A stretch of DNA of 64,000 nt from Echinococcus granulosus (GCF_000524195.1 NW_020170504.1:1-64000); one strand, 5' to 3'; positions 10,981-24,554 are shown, numbered from the stretch's first letter. Made by a program: numbers and translations. The notes: generated from the letters alone by a model not told the origin.

Positions 10981-13900
10981 AGCATACGCAAAATGTTATT
11001 TGAACTTAGGGTCAAAGAATACGGAAGCATGTTTTGTTTTCGTGTGCAACTTTTTAATGTATGTGGGTTTGTGGCTGGTGCAGGTGAGTATGTGTATTGG
11101 TAGTAGGTATTACATCCTCCGTCTGTAATGTGCCTCAGTATACTTTTTTTATCGACTTGTTGGTATCAAAGAGCAGTTTTACTGCACGTATTTCTAGCTG
11201 GGTGTTGTAGACTGATCTTAGAATGACATTTGATTTTATAAGTAATGCAGTTTGAGATATATCTCTGTTAGCATGGTTGGTTTGGGATACCAAATAGTTT
11301 ACCAGCTTAAACTTTTTATCATGTTTTCGAGCATTGAGGTGTGTCATTAGCTACCTACTCTGCTACGCTAATGTCAGCCTAGTGCTAGTATTTACTTCTC
11401 TTGCTTTTGCATTTGTAAGGGTTACCTATTGTTCGGCAATAATGTAAATCCGTGATGATGTGGGAGCTTCTGTGCATGAGTAGGGAGGTAACTGCTTTTT
11501 ACTATTAATCAGGTGTGCGGTTTTTTTGTAAATGAAATGCCTTAAGTGAGAGATTTGGTCGCTCTAACACTCTTTGGCTCGCTCCATGCTAATGGCGTTG
11601 ACGATACTGGTGGCGTTATCTTCGGTTTTTTATTTGTCGCTGAGCATTCTCAATTCTTCTTATCCGAATAGTACTTTGGATTTATCCTTTGGACGCTGGG
11701 TAAGCGTTAGGTGTAGCTGAGTTAAAAATATCTACGCATCACAAAGCTCGGTGGCCGTCGGTCGCTTTCCAGATAGACTTTGCATGCTAATAGATTAAAG
11801 ACTCTCGACTGCTACATTCAAGTCTCAGGTATACTTATGGCATTTCCGGTCGCCTCAAGCCAGATGTTGTGCTGAACCAGGTAGTTAGACAAATAACGTC
11901 TCGTAGTAGGTGTTTGGCACGCCTTTACATTATGTTGAGGGTGGTTGCAACTATATGGCGTTACTTAACCGTCGATGATAGGCAAATGTGCATTAAATCT
12001 CTCCGTTTCCACCAGTCATTAGTAGATTCGGGTAATTGCCTCTTTCAAGTAGTTTTATATTCTGCAATTGTTTGGTAAATAATAATGTTTTTAATTTGAA
12101 AAGTAAGGACGTAATTTGTGAGATCTGTCATAGACTCTCAAGGTTGGTCCGACAGCCGTCATAAGCCTCCAGATCTACTTTAGGCAATGGTTTGGGCAGT
12201 CATTTGAGGCAAAAAATGGGGAATAAAACAATAGTTGATAAATCGCTCATAGGAAATGGCATTGATAAAAGACCTTTAATGGACATATTTCATGCGCTTT
12301 TGTTCAAAGTTGGAGCAGAGAAGCACCTGCCAAAATAGTCAAGCAAATCGCACAATTGTAAGAGGTCTCACATTAAACCGGATTTTGCGATTCATTAGGG
12401 CTGAATCAGGGTCTTCCACTACTAACAGGGTACATGAGATGCACCAAGTATTACAAACTCATCCGGACACTGAAGGTCAGCTTGCTAGACAAGCATCATC
12501 GACATAATTACTGTCATGTGGCAAAAAAGGGGACTGCGCATTATCTTCCATTCCATCTTGCCGAGAGGGTTACACTTCATCGTTCCGTTTTTTGTGCTTG
12601 CTTTAAAAATCACTTCTATGTGCTGGACAAGAGGGAGGAATTTCCTCACCTAAAACAGGTTTGTACCGTGCAAGTCACGATTTCTAAACAGAGACACCTT
12701 CCGCATTATTCATCATTCCCTTATGGTAGCACTTATGGCAGTGTTTTGTGGCATATACGGATTTTAGTACCCCTTTCCTGTTTGTAGAGAAGTATACAGT
12801 ATTTCACTTCTTCGGCCTACCAGAACACGTTGCCGGCGTAAGGCACGGATAACGGAGGGCCTCCAGAGTACCGAATCGCCATCAAATTGCGGGTCAATCT
12901 TTTGCCGATCCTCTGCGGAAAAAAATTACTAACAAAATTCTCCTTTGAGTATTCCATAACTGCTGCCACGAGGAGGTTTAATTAGTAGCCGCCAAGAAGC
13001 TATGAGATGTAAACTTCCAATTTTGCACAGTTCACACTTTATTGTCCTGTAACATCTCTATTTTAATATTAATGAGAAAAATAAGGGTAGTGAATAAGTG
13101 CTATCGAATTATGTAATGTGAAGAGAGCGCTTTTTCCATGCTCTTCTTCTCCCTTGACAAAAGTTAACATGTAACGTATGTTGGTGTGCAGGTGTCCAAA
13201 TCCCCAAGAGGCGTGTTTGGCAGTCGGTTAGGGTCTTTTGGAAATTTACTCTCACAGTCAAGTTGACCCCCAACAAATGCAAAGCAATGTAACAGCCTGC
13301 TTGTCTGTGCACGTGAGACCGTCCAAGTTAAAGTGGCATGCCTCTATCAGAGCACCATGTTGGCTGTAGCACTGCAGAGTGTAGTCGTTGCTCAAACGAG
13401 CTGTTCACAAATTTACCTTCTTTTAGAGCCAGGAATTAATCGATTGACTGAAATGGCAGGGGTGTTACTGTCCCCAAAGCCAGAATTTATCCAGAAACAG
13501 ACCTTTGAAGGTGCCCAAGCAGACAGGCAGAAGGTAGCGATTTGAGACGACGGGTAAGAACAGTCGCAGCTTCTCCCAATTCAATCAAGAAGCACTGAAC
13601 ATTCTCGTACCAAATGCGAAATAACGGGAGGAAGTGAAGAATGGTTATGACGGTGATGGATACGACAAAATAGACGATTTTAACAGCTGGTACACGGAGG
13701 GATACGCAAAAGGGATGAGGTATTATAGAACGAAGAGAATCAGTTAAGAAATAAGTGAGATACAAAACTTCCTATGAAAGCGCGATTTGGAGCCAGCTTG
13801 TCTCCTCGAGAAAGGCTTATGCATGATAAGTTGTGATGGTGATTGTTTCAACACGGCAAATGTTAAGACTTTCTACAGTCAGTGAATCTGCACGAACTTC

Positions 13901-14777
13901 AGGATATGCCACATCTCAGCAATAGCAAACAGCCCTTCACACCTCGATTTCAAAAGCCACCCATCGGATTCCACGTCACTTTTTTTGTTCATACTTGACG
14001 ACATCCACAGAGTAATAGCAGCAGTGGTTGGGTCCTGGAACCTTCCACCTACGAGGTGAAAAAGTGGATCTCATATTCCTGGAAGAATTTATGCCCTACC
14101 CTCTAATCCACTTTAGAAAATTCGAATGTGGTGGTTAGTCACCTCCACTTCCGATGTTGCAATGCGGGGAAACTTGAAACCTGTAGTTTGAAATTCATAG
14201 CTAATATGCACCACTCATAGTGCAAACTAATTTATATGCTTCCTATTTCCGTGGTTCCATCCAGTCTACCAAGCCTAACACCAGTGAATTGGAAAGACAT
14301 TGGCTATTCGGAAAGGAGCGAGAGATGAAAGCTACTTTGAGATGCTGGGGCCATCGGCCACTCTTGTCGTGCCCGCAACATTGGCCCCGGTATCGCAACA
14401 GCTTTCATCACCACTACACCACCAACTACGGTGTTAGGCTAACACATCCCATTCTCCCACTAAAGGCAAAAGACGCGACTTTCACGACAAGGGCAAGAAA
14501 TACTCACTCCTAAAGCAGAACGATAAGCCTTCCATCCGATGAGAGCTTAATTTTAAGGGATTTATTAATACAAGTGCGCATTAGACTGAATAAGTCGTAA
14601 GAAATTCTGCACTTTATTACACCAAATGCTGTTTCGACCGAACGAGACTGCCAAGTTGAACACAAAATGATAAATACTTTACAGCTACTATCCAAAACCA
14701 TCTACCTTTTCCGTCGCTAAGTAAGCTGTCGTGACAGCAACCGCCAAACGACAAGATAGAAATGCAACGTCAAAGGT
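10981..14777. other. Intergenic stretch, no gene seen
   Basis: Scattered frames of 60-117 codons on both strands lack motifs, consistent character or splice partners. The 12434-12787 plus frame (117 codons) is the longest; it has no start or splice context that persuades me. Confidence 0.5.
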
Positions 14778-14930
14778 AGCTACAAGTACGCGTTTTGGTT
14801 ACCTCTGTAGCGCCCCAGTCTGGTCCAAAGTCACAGTAGTAGGGCAGAAAATGTATTACTGAGGTACAGACGAATTGAAAGGCTACTGGCACAACCCGAA
14901 GGCAACACTGTCCTCGGCGACCTCCTTGGT
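14778..14930 (+). repeat. Dispersed repeat R5, copy 3
   Basis: This copy contains both the 5' text shared with copy 1 (4385-4500) and the 3' text shared with copy 2 (5200-5290), so it links the two into one element. Its frames are interrupted. Confidence 0.45.
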
Positions 14931-16973
14931 CAACCTTCCAAGTTAACCACAACGTAGTCGGTGCTTTGGAAAACACTGCTGGAGAATGGGTGATGCTCTA
15001 CGACACCACTACAATCCCCATCGCAAGTTGCAGGAACACTGGTCTAAAAAATCATTTGAAAAGAAGGGGTTTAAAATTGTTTCATAGGAATAACGTTCCG
15101 TGTCTGTTTCTGGGTTCTAATAAGCTGGTAAAGAGGTGGAGGAAACACCGCATGTTCACCTATTTGGCACCTACACGCCCATCATACACAGATCCATCAT
15201 GAACTGTTCCAGATGGTTCACGACTAGTGCCGCTCTAAGGCTCTCTTTATACTAATGGATTCCGTCCCATGGCTCTGAACGCACTGCATCCTAGACTTAA
15301 GTCTATAAAAGGGTTAAGTGAAGTCACTGAAGTGCCCAGTGGAATTCACTCAACACTATTTTATTTTCCCTACCACTGTTTATGTCTATCATGGCCACCA
15401 CATACAAGGCTTAGCGACAAGGAAAAATACTCATGACAGCCGTCAAATCATCTCTCTGAGGCTAACAAAATGTATAGAGGTGTAAGGACCGCTCGTTTAT
15501 CATACCTTTTTTCGTTTGTAGCTGTAGTAATGTGCATGCACTGCTATAACCTTCATATAGAGAACAAGTCCAGCCTTATTCCACCTGAGTGATGGAAATG
15601 GCATTCAAGAGCAAAATGGGACAGTTTCGAAAGCGGTACCCGCATACACAAACTAGAACTAGTTCACGCATTTCGTGCATATATGTAATACAACACACGG
15701 TGACATACATTTCTACAGTCGCTGAATAAAAAAAGGCGTGATGACAACGGCACACCCACGGCAGCAATTTCGAATGACATGTCCAGCAAGTAGTCAAATG
15801 AGCGGGAATAACACCCCACAAATGTGGTTATCTAGTCAATGTCGGCAACTAGTATGCTGCTAAATGCAGGAGTCTTGCACTCAGAATAGCCGTAGAAGCA
15901 TTCATAAAGTCTATTACATCAAGGAATTCCGAATTCTGCGGGTGAAATGTAGCAGCAGGTTGGGAGTTTCTGAGAATAACAAACAAGAAAAAGGGTCTCA
16001 AAGGGTCCGAAAAAATATGCGAACATGAAGCAAACAAATGAGAACGAAACCAATTATGTGAGCAACAAGAACATCCGAGAATAAAATAACTTCATATATA
16101 TGAACTAACCACACTCCATGCCTACAACAAACATGTAGTTTCCCCCTTCAACTTCGCTCTTCATAGGCATGGAACGAGCAGCCAAGCTGGACGATGCATG
16201 CCTTATTTGGCGATGGTAAATAAAGCACCACAAACGTCACTGACACACGCCAAGTACGACCCGCCGGGCGTTTGTGTTTGCCGAGCGCATCTGGCCCAGA
16301 AGACACATTCAAACAAAATCAAACCACGTTAACAAAACTGAAAAATTAGTAAACAAAATTTAAAAATTTATAGGCAATATGCAATAAAAACGAAAAGAAT
16401 GGGTGCGGAAAGGGATGGATAGTGTTATCAGCCAAAAAAACATGTGCATTTCTGCAAAGCAAAGAAGCGAAATTCGTAATTCTGGACGCCTATTCCTTAC
16501 AATTTGTATGTAAGAATATGCGCAAGCAAGTAAAAAGTATTTGAAACAAAAATTTAACGGACAAAAGCAAAATATTAATACAAGTGCTTGTATGCTACAA
16601 AAACTCCTTTTCCTTACAATGCGTTTTTTTCTTTTAGAAAATGGCAATTAACAGAGAGGGAATTCTTTCTCTTTGATCGAAGCAACCACATTTTTATAAA
16701 TGTAGGGCAAACTAATTAAGAAAGCGCCCAAAGGTAATGCTGTTATTTCAGTATATTTGTGAATTTTTGGATTTTGTTTTTTATCTGTAGCTTTTTCGGA
16801 AAACAATGTTTAAATTTGCCTTATTTTATCTGTGCACCATTTCGTTCTGTCCGCGTTTTTCGTTGGCTGTTCATTTATTGGTTCAGATTTCCATTTGTTA
16901 GGTCAATGGTAGCTTAAGCTCCTCTTTCCCGCCCTAGGTTTACCTGTATAATACGTCAATATTTTGAATTTTA
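14931..16973. other. Intergenic stretch upstream of the USP gene
   Basis: No gene was seen. The last 350 bases before the USP start are T-rich and could hold its promoter, but no clear element can be named. Confidence 0.5.
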
Positions 16974-19900
16974 ATGATGACACTCAGTGTTCAGTCGGCT
17001 GTGTATCAACAACCCAGTACCCACTCGTCTTTTGCTGGTAGTCAACTTGAGCAGGACAGATTGAACCCCCACCATCAAGATTACCGCAGCAATGTTGCTG
17101 TTCAATCCTACTCAGCATCAACTCAACACATTCCGTCTGTTAATATTAATGCAGCCATAGCCTCCTCTTTGAAACTGAAGAATGCTAGTCCCCCATCCCA
17201 AAAAATGGATTCTTCACTGGATCTTTTAAATAAGATAATATCCTTCCACAAATCGCCGGCGACACCCCTGGATACCATTATCAAGGTCCATATTGAACGT
17301 ATGCCAAATTCGACGGTCCTGTTGAATCCTCGCAGCGAGAAAAGCGTAGGTAGGTTCACAGATTATAGGCGTCATTCTAGTACTTCCGCACAGTGTTACT
17401 ACTATTTATTGTAGAAATGTACTCGCGTTATTTATTGCTTTCTCGCAGGTTGTCCCAAGGCTCCGTACCTCTTTTCTGACACGGAACTTATTAAGTGCTG
17501 TAAGGATGCTCAATCGGCTCTCCCACGTGTCAACCTGGGCTTCCGAAATACCGGCAATACTTGTTATCTCAACGCAGTTCTCCAGTGCCTCTTGGCAACT
17601 GGTGCATTGCTGTACTTCGTCAGGGAGAAACACAGCAAACCCGGTGTCTGCGTCTACGCAAATAACAAAAATGGCCAGCGATTTTGTGCACTTTGTGCCC
17701 TTTTTCGGCTCTTTCAGGAGCATGGGCAGCAAAACAACCACTCCCTCTTACCTCAGTCGGGCAGTGACTTTCTCAACCGAACTAGCTTCGGGTCCACCAC
17801 CCCTGCTCTTTTTGCCACGAATGTTCGGGGTAGCCTTATCGTTTCTTCGTCATTTAATCCTGGATTGTTGATGCATATTCATCTGCGGTATCTTCCTTCA
17901 CAGCTGTTTGCCCGAACCTGCGAGTCTACGCGCAGGAAGATGCTCATGAATACTTGTTGGGTTTGCTCTCACGAATGGAGGAAAGCGTGGTCACTGGTGT
18001 CGGGAAGTTGCCGCGCTCCATACTCGATACGAATGTAATTCGCCGGATTTTCGGTGGTGTTACGCGTTCTGAGGGTAGGTTAACGCTTCTATTACCACTG
18101 TAGTTTTTTATTCCAAACCCTTTAAAGTCATTCCAACGCTCTTTCCCTTATCTTTGCTTTCAGTAACCTGTAATACATGTCACAAAGTATCTCTTCGGAA
18201 CGACCAATGGTTTAATTTGTCAATGGATATTACGTTTGCTCGCAGTCTGCAGGTATGCAGTTTCTAAAGTTTTTCACACTTGATGGTACTGGTTGATTTC
18301 AAAATTTATATTCCCTGTTTTAGCAATGTCTAGTTAATTATACCCAGACTGAGATACTTCAAGGTGCCAACGCTTACAAATGTGAGACTTGCCAACAGTT
18401 GCGACATGCGAAGCGTTGCTGTCGCGTCTTTCGCGCGCCTCCCATTCTTATAGTTCAATTTAACAGGTTAGTGCTTTTGTTATCCTTTTCGTATACGTTA
18501 AGATTTCACGTTAGTGAGGTGGACGAAGTGGTTTTGAGCTTAGGCTCTGCTGGTCTACTCATGGCTGATTCAAAAGCATGGTTTAAAGGCGTATTTCCCC
18601 GTCGGGAAAGGTGCTACAACTTAACGCGCAGCAGAATGGCTTGAAAGTGTTGGAAATTTCGTTTACCAACCTCTTTCGAGGATAAAAACGGTCTTCGAAG
18701 AACGCGTATGATTGAACATTTCTGTCTATAATTTGGCAGGTGAAGTGTACACCTATAGAGATTGGAAAATGTTGCCTGTCGTAACATGCACATAAGTTCG
18801 ATATTTTGGAATTATTCAACGGTGCCTTCTGTTCTTGTTCCTAGGTTTTCACGTAGCCAAAAACTCGACTTTCATATAGACTTCCCCGCCTCCTTCAATA
18901 TGCGTCCCCACATGACTTCCTCCAGTGGCCCACCGGTGCTATATCATCTCTACGCTACCCTCAATCACGAGGGTATCACGTGTCGCTCTGGTCACTATGT
19001 GGCATTTAGCAAGCGTAGGAACCAGTGGTTCTTTCACAACGATAACATTGTGAGTTTGTTGGTGATATTTCATGAAACAGCTAAGTGATGTAGGGTGTTC
19101 TGCTACTAGAAGTGGTTGATGTACGACTAAGTTTGACAATGACGGTATCAATTTTGAAAGTAATGATGGATGTTGCGTTTAATGAATGTTCTGTTTTCAT
19201 GGGTGGGTATATAGGAGCATGAGTGTGGCGGCGGTTTGAATGATGCACACAGTAAAATGCAGCGAAATGCGTGAAGGGAGGTGCAAGATGATTGTATTCC
19301 CCTTTAGGTGACTTCAACGACCCAAGAGTACGTGCTCCGGCAGGCACCTTACTTGCTTTTCTATCAGCTGGTATGTTCTTATGTGATTTTTGATACTGTT
19401 TCACTTATTCGAACATTACCTCCTTCGGTTGTTCCTTTCTACAACCCGACGGTTTAAAAGGTGTTTATTTTATATGCGAGTGAGGGGCTAACCTGCAATT
19501 TTTTGGTAAATCAGTCCATTTACGGAGGTGTGATTATTTACTGCACAGTAGGATTGTCTATAAGTGCAAAATCCACCTCCAAAACTAAGGTTAAGCAGAA
19601 TCTCAGGGTCAACAGCGTTAGGTACTGCTGGTTGACTTCGTTCCATCTGCCACAGGTTTCACTAGTTTGTGCAGTCCACGAGGTGTATCACTTGCGTCCC
19701 TGTTTAAGGTGGTGGAAGAAATGGATTTATATCTTCGTGCAAAAATATGGGAGATTTGACCCTGCTCAAACAATGTTTACTATTACGATTTGACCGTGTC
19801 AGTTCATGGTACCCAATGCTTGAGCGCTTTTTAAATTTTTTCTAGTGTATCAGGCTTCTCCTCGCCGTATTTTTTCGGTTTACACATCGTGTAATAGCAC

Positions 19901-22823
19901 TTGTTTTCTCACATTTTAGGCCTCTCCCGAGGCGGTTTTAGGTCTGACTTCCGTTGGTAACAATGTTGATCAGTTCCATTCGGATACTAAGCCTTTGAGT
20001 TCGGCTCCTGCGTCGACTTCGTCACAATCGGGTCCCAGTAGGAAAGCTCTCTCAGAAGAAAACATCGACGTAGCGTCGATTCCTTTACCTCCTGGTCCTG
20101 TCCGACCCAAACCTGCTGTCACGTTTCACCCCCGTGTTCTCGCCAAACCCACTCCACTCATTTCTCAGTCTTCGTCAGCGTCGTACGTTGGTGTTCCAGG
20201 TGAAGAATTGTTTCCTATCGTTGCACAGTTGCGCTAGCATCTCAAAACATGGAAAGAAGTCGTTCGTTCTGCTTGCGCTTTGCGTAGGAGATGTATATCA
20301 GATGAATATACCCGCTACAGAATGTTCAAGTGGATGAGTAGATACGGTGCAAAGCCATGAGCGTGTTCAATTCTGTCCCTGATATTATCAACGTTGCAAC
20401 TGTATTTACTAAGTGTCTGAATGTGGGAGTTACTACTGTTTGGGTGGTTTTTTTTGGTGTTTTTGTGAGGGAATTTCCTTGATTTACATCTATGTTAACA
20501 AAAGTGGTACATGCGAAAGTATTAGAAATTGCTTTATCAGCACACCCATTTCCATGGTTTCTAAGACCGTCGCAGTAAATTTCACTCATTACATGTGATT
20601 TCATAGGCATATTTTTAGGAACAGAATTCATTGTCAGTTATTCGAACAATAAGCGTTGATAGAAGTTTGTTCCAATGGTCTTCCGAGTTCTTCACTTTTT
20701 GAACATAGTTAAACGTCTTCATAGTCGGTTTCTTGGCTGTTCAACTCAACTCATGTGACAGTGGCGAAATTGCTGCTTTTTAGTCCCCAAGACACCTGAA
20801 TCCCACGTTTCCCAAGATAATGAAAAGTTGGTGGAGACTGCGATTGATGGAAAAGCAACGGTTAATGAAGCAACTGGTGCTGCTGACGTATCGCTCTCGC
20901 ACGCAAATCGGTCTTTCTCGGTCACTACCAATGTGAGTTCCGTTTTTGGGAATTTCCTTTCGCAAAATTTTCCCTTACTAATCGTGAGGGGCAAAAATAC
21001 ACGATGCACGAAAAAACCTGGTATTTTTTCGAGTTGTGCTATTAAAGCCTGTTCATTGGTTTTGTTTATTACGATAGTTCCGTGCCCAAAATAGTATAGC
21101 TTGCATTCGCAGATATATCAATAAAACGACCGTTTTTGTTCAGCGTGAGAAGGTTGGAATCAGTGATTTTGCCGTTTGTGATGCCCCAGAAATCTACCTA
21201 GCGGCTAGTTTTTGTATGCATCGTGAAGGAACAGAGGTTCGGTCCACACCTATATTTATAAGCCGACAAATAGGATATTTAACCTGCCTTGCGAGGGTGG
21301 GAAGATATATTGGGGCCATAATTTTGCGCTATTGTCTTGCAGAAGTCTTAGCTGCGTTGATGTGAATGGTTGAGTAATTTGTGTGCTAAACCGCCTCCCA
21401 AATAAGGGCTTTACATGGTGTTGGCGTTAACGGTATCGGTTAGCTCTGTCTCATATGCCTGAAGTTTGTGTAATCATTGTATCATTGTTACCCCTACCTA
21501 TAAGCCGACAGACAAAATGGATTTACGTCTGTGTGCAAAGGTAGGGGAGATTGAATTCTGCCGTGATTTGATGTTACTTCGTCTCATGGCACAGGGGACT
21601 TGCTAATCCAACTGACCCTTTATATTTTTGGTTAGCAGAGTTGTAAAATTTGCAAAAAAAATAGACATCTAGAAGTGATTATTTGCGTGTTCCGAAAGGT
21701 GTCACCACTTCAAAAAACGAGGAAGTCCAATTCTCCGAAGCACTTAAATGGCGGTAGCCATTTCAAACAAGATACCGAAAGCAGTCATCTCAGCTCGTCC
21801 AGTAATACGGCGCACAGTCGAAGCACGGTTGCTATTTCTAGCAGCAGCGGTAGCGAAAGCACTGAGAGCAGTGTAGAATGGGTTCCAATGACCAAAACCG
21901 ATCTTCTGATGCAGCAACAGCCTTCTCGGAAACGCACTCACGGTGAATGCTCCAGCGTTAGGTCTCCTTCGTCTTCCGATGGTGGAGGTTCAGCTCCCCC
22001 AAAGATTCCAAGGAAGGATTGCAGTGAAGAGGTCAACATTTTACGGAGATTTCATTACAGTAAAAGACACAAGAAGTTGAGGAGTCACAGGCGCAAGCAT
22101 CGCCACCATCGCAAGCATCGTCACAAGAGAAGGCGGTCACGTGGTAAGGACACTCTTTGAGCCTCGTGCATGTATCCTTGTCCCTGTTTTTCCCTTTATC
22201 TCCATCGCCCCACGTGCAAATCCTCAAGGAGAGTAGTAAGTGTGACTCAGTGTACTCCCTTCACTATCTGTATTTGTCCCATCAAGCGCAGAGGTGCACA
22301 AGTACTTGGTGCCCTTGTTGAAAGTCTTTTTCTCGTCATATTTATAAATACCTGTATGTATGAGCCTTGTTGCTATGCCATCGTATGCGTTGCTGCTGTC
22401 ATTAAGACGGTTTATCACGATTGCGGTCGACGTGACTTGGTAGCAAGTTCAGCCTATATGGTTGTTGCTGCTGCGGTTTCACAGGAAATATTTGGATCCA
22501 CTGTTGAAGTAAAGACGGCCTAAAGGTGTGAACTGAAAGTATTTCAAGTGGTGACACCCTGGGCAAAATGGGGCTTACGAAAGCGGATAACACAACGGGC
22601 TCGGCGTAGCGGTTATTTGTTCACGAGGCGGTGGGATGAAGCACTCAAACGAGATGAAAGTTTCATCACTTCGTGCTGCTCGTTCAGTAATCAGACACAC
22701 ATACGTTTGACTTGGTTGCATTCCTTATCATCAAAAGCAGTATTGTCCTGTGAAAGGTGTTCACTCGTTACAGTGGGTATCACTTGTAATGTTGAAAGTT
22801 CCGAAGGCATGGCGTCAGGTTAG
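16974..22823 (+). CDS. Ubiquitin-specific protease, USP36/USP42 family
   Basis: A cysteine deubiquitinase of the nucleolar/nuclear USP36/42 type. Exons: 16974-17349, 17449-17829, 17904-18074, 18164-18252, 18324-18466, 18845-19049, 19308-19370, 19920-20199, 20784-20932, a possible exon from 21144, about 21662-22143, and 22549 to at most 22823. All introns through 20932 are GT-AG and phase-consistent. The start ATG is preceded in frame by TGA two codons earlier. The Cys box is GNTCYLN (Cys about 164); QEDAHEYLLGLL is the usual Q-E-D-A-H-E motif (about 263). Two CxxC zinc knuckles are at about 312/315 and 359/362. The His box is GHYVAF (His about 437), with HNDN for the third residue (about 453). 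QAPYLLFY closes the domain. The tail is Ser/Pro-rich, then SHRRKHRHHRKHRHKRRR-like, suggesting nucleolar targeting. The last exon (WDEALKRDE) joins in phase and resembles the C-terminal WDEEF motif of USP36. Confidence 0.9.
21662..22143 (+). CDS. USP gene, Ser-rich and basic tail exon
   Basis: This exon belongs to the USP36/42-like gene and is listed separately because its 5' edge is uncertain: either the CATCTAG or the CCGAAAG acceptor. It encodes runs of serine (ISSSSGSESTESS), then a 25-residue stretch made almost only of H, R and K, ending RSRG at a GTAAGG donor. The next exon at 22549 begins in the matching phase (CGT G | TG GTG gives R-V-V). Such tails direct USP36 proteins to the nucleolus; here that role is inferred. 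Confidence 0.7.
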
Positions 22824-22971
22824 AATCCTTTGAAAATACCCTTGCGATGTGATTGGGACGTAACGACTTGGAAGCTAGTACAAGGAAATTAATACTGCTG
22901 ACCATAATTTGCAGTACCCCCATGACAGGAACTGCGTGTAGATTGGATTTGTTTTTTTTTCGGTTTTGCAG

Positions 22972-23157
22972 GTTAATAACTGTTTTAGTGGTCTATATTC
23001 AAGAAGAAAAAAATTAACGCAAATGTATAAAGTTGGATATACCGAAAAGTACCCGTTTGGACGAAATTGTGTGCATGTAAAAGGAGAGAGGCATTTGTGT
23101 TTCCATGGGAATCTAAAGCGGCTACGGGTTCAGCAATTTAGGGGGTGTGATCCATGA
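22972..23157 (+). other. Possible extra exon downstream of the USP gene
   Basis: A good acceptor (TTTTTTTTCGGTTTTGCAG) opens a 62-codon frame ending at TGA with no motif (…QMYKVGYTEKYPFGRN…). It could be a final USP exon if the 22549 exon is spliced at one of its internal GT sites (for example TTCA|GTAATC near 22690), or a chance frame. Confidence 0.3.
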
Positions 23158-24166
23158 GGGAAAGGTAACGTTTTGCAGCACCGACATCTTTTAGAAACTG
23201 TCCCGCAATTTTTCACACCTTTTCTATTATTAGGCTTCACAGAAGGTAGTTGACGGTTTTTTTCAAAGGTTGTCAAAAAACCCAAGAAATGTAATTTTTT
23301 TGAATCTCTTGTGGATTGGTCGTCCTCCCTGCTGACAAATATACGACGATAACACGGAAGTGTTTCAACTCCGCGTAAAATGCCAAGTGTGCCCATCGAG
23401 AGGAATGCAAGGACTGGTACGATGCAAGTGAGGTGAGCTGTTTCAGTGCATTTCTTCGGTAAATCAGTAACTTCATAAGTTCTCTGGTTGCTACTAGAAG
23501 TGTGAATTAATATTTACAGACATGGATCGGCCACTCCAAGTATACATACCATGCATCTCGTTGACGTTAGTCTATTAATGTGGTTGTCACTTGGATGACA
23601 AGCAAGTAATCAACCTCCAATTTCAAGCCATTCCGAATGGAACTGTGGTGTTCCGAGACTACGAATATGTTTGCTGCCAAAAAAATTGGCAAATGGTACG
23701 TTGACAATCAATTGTGCGTGCAGACCTTCATGATTTGTTCACTGTTTAAAGGTCGACGGAGAATTTTATTCCTGAGATGGTAGGAAGTAAAAATAACCTG
23801 TGCAAACAAAAGGAATTTTAGCAAATAGAACGTGAGCAAGGGCTTGCAATCACACCGTGGTGCTGTTAATAGGCGGAGGGTTGATAATCTCCCACATGTG
23901 ACGTTTTGCGTCAGATGTGATTATTTGAGGTGAGTGTAGTCTCCTCTGTAACGCGGATCGTGACAAGTTCAACACTACGTATGGGTTCATCATTATTTAT
24001 ACGACTACTATGTGCGCAAAGTTGTTTCATGTGTTCATGTGCTTTGTTAATATATCAAATCGATGTAGTGCTTGTACACATTTACTTGATTCTGCAAAAT
24101 TACTTAAAACTTTTCTTTTGAATCTTTCGTCTGAAGTTCATTTTTTGTTTTATGGATGGTACTGAG
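23158..24166. other. Intergenic or intronic stretch, no gene seen
   Basis: Short frames only. It may be the intron upstream of the 24167 exon, whose first codon is split and so needs an exon further 5'. Confidence 0.45.
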
Positions 24167-24554
24167 ATCTGGATGACTCAGTCAACAGAATACTCGAAGC
24201 ATCTAATGAAGGGAAGAACGAGCTGTGTCAGCACTTAAATGGGGTCAGCACAGAGTGTTTACATCTCGACACCTCTGTGGTTCAGCTCAATTCGCAACAA
24301 TATCTTGCATCCGTAGTAGGTTACACCAACCGTTAAATCGCTACGTCGTTTGTCAGTACTCGGTGATCTTCAACTAAGGCTCACAACAGCTTCAGCCCAA
24401 AGACGACCGAATTGTCCGCCTGAGCGGAAGTAGCGACTGCGAACTGGATGGTATCGTGAAGTTGCACGCGATGCGTACGACTCTTTTGAAGTGCATACAG
24501 GCAATTCCAACCAGGCGATTCTTCACTTGCCAAAATTGTCAAATTAGCAATTGA
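24167..24554 (+). CDS. 3' end of an unidentified gene (two exons)
   Basis: Exon 24167-24312 follows a T-rich acceptor and reads DLDDSVNRILEASNEGKNEL, then a helical stretch ending QQYLAS at a GTAGTA donor. Exon 24390-24554 follows CACAACAG and reads LQPKDDRIVRLSGSSDCELDG, ending FTCQNCQISN and a stop. Phases agree (1 in, 0 across the intron). The product is helical and charged with a final CxxC; I do not recognise it. A 90-codon minus-strand frame overlaps the second exon. The plus strand is preferred because both exons are coding-like and splice in phase. Upstream exons are not identified. Confidence 0.4.

Noticed and set aside
17123..17741. Minus-strand frames over the USP exons
   Set aside because: Shadows of the plus-strand USP coding exons, whose catalytic motifs fix the strand.
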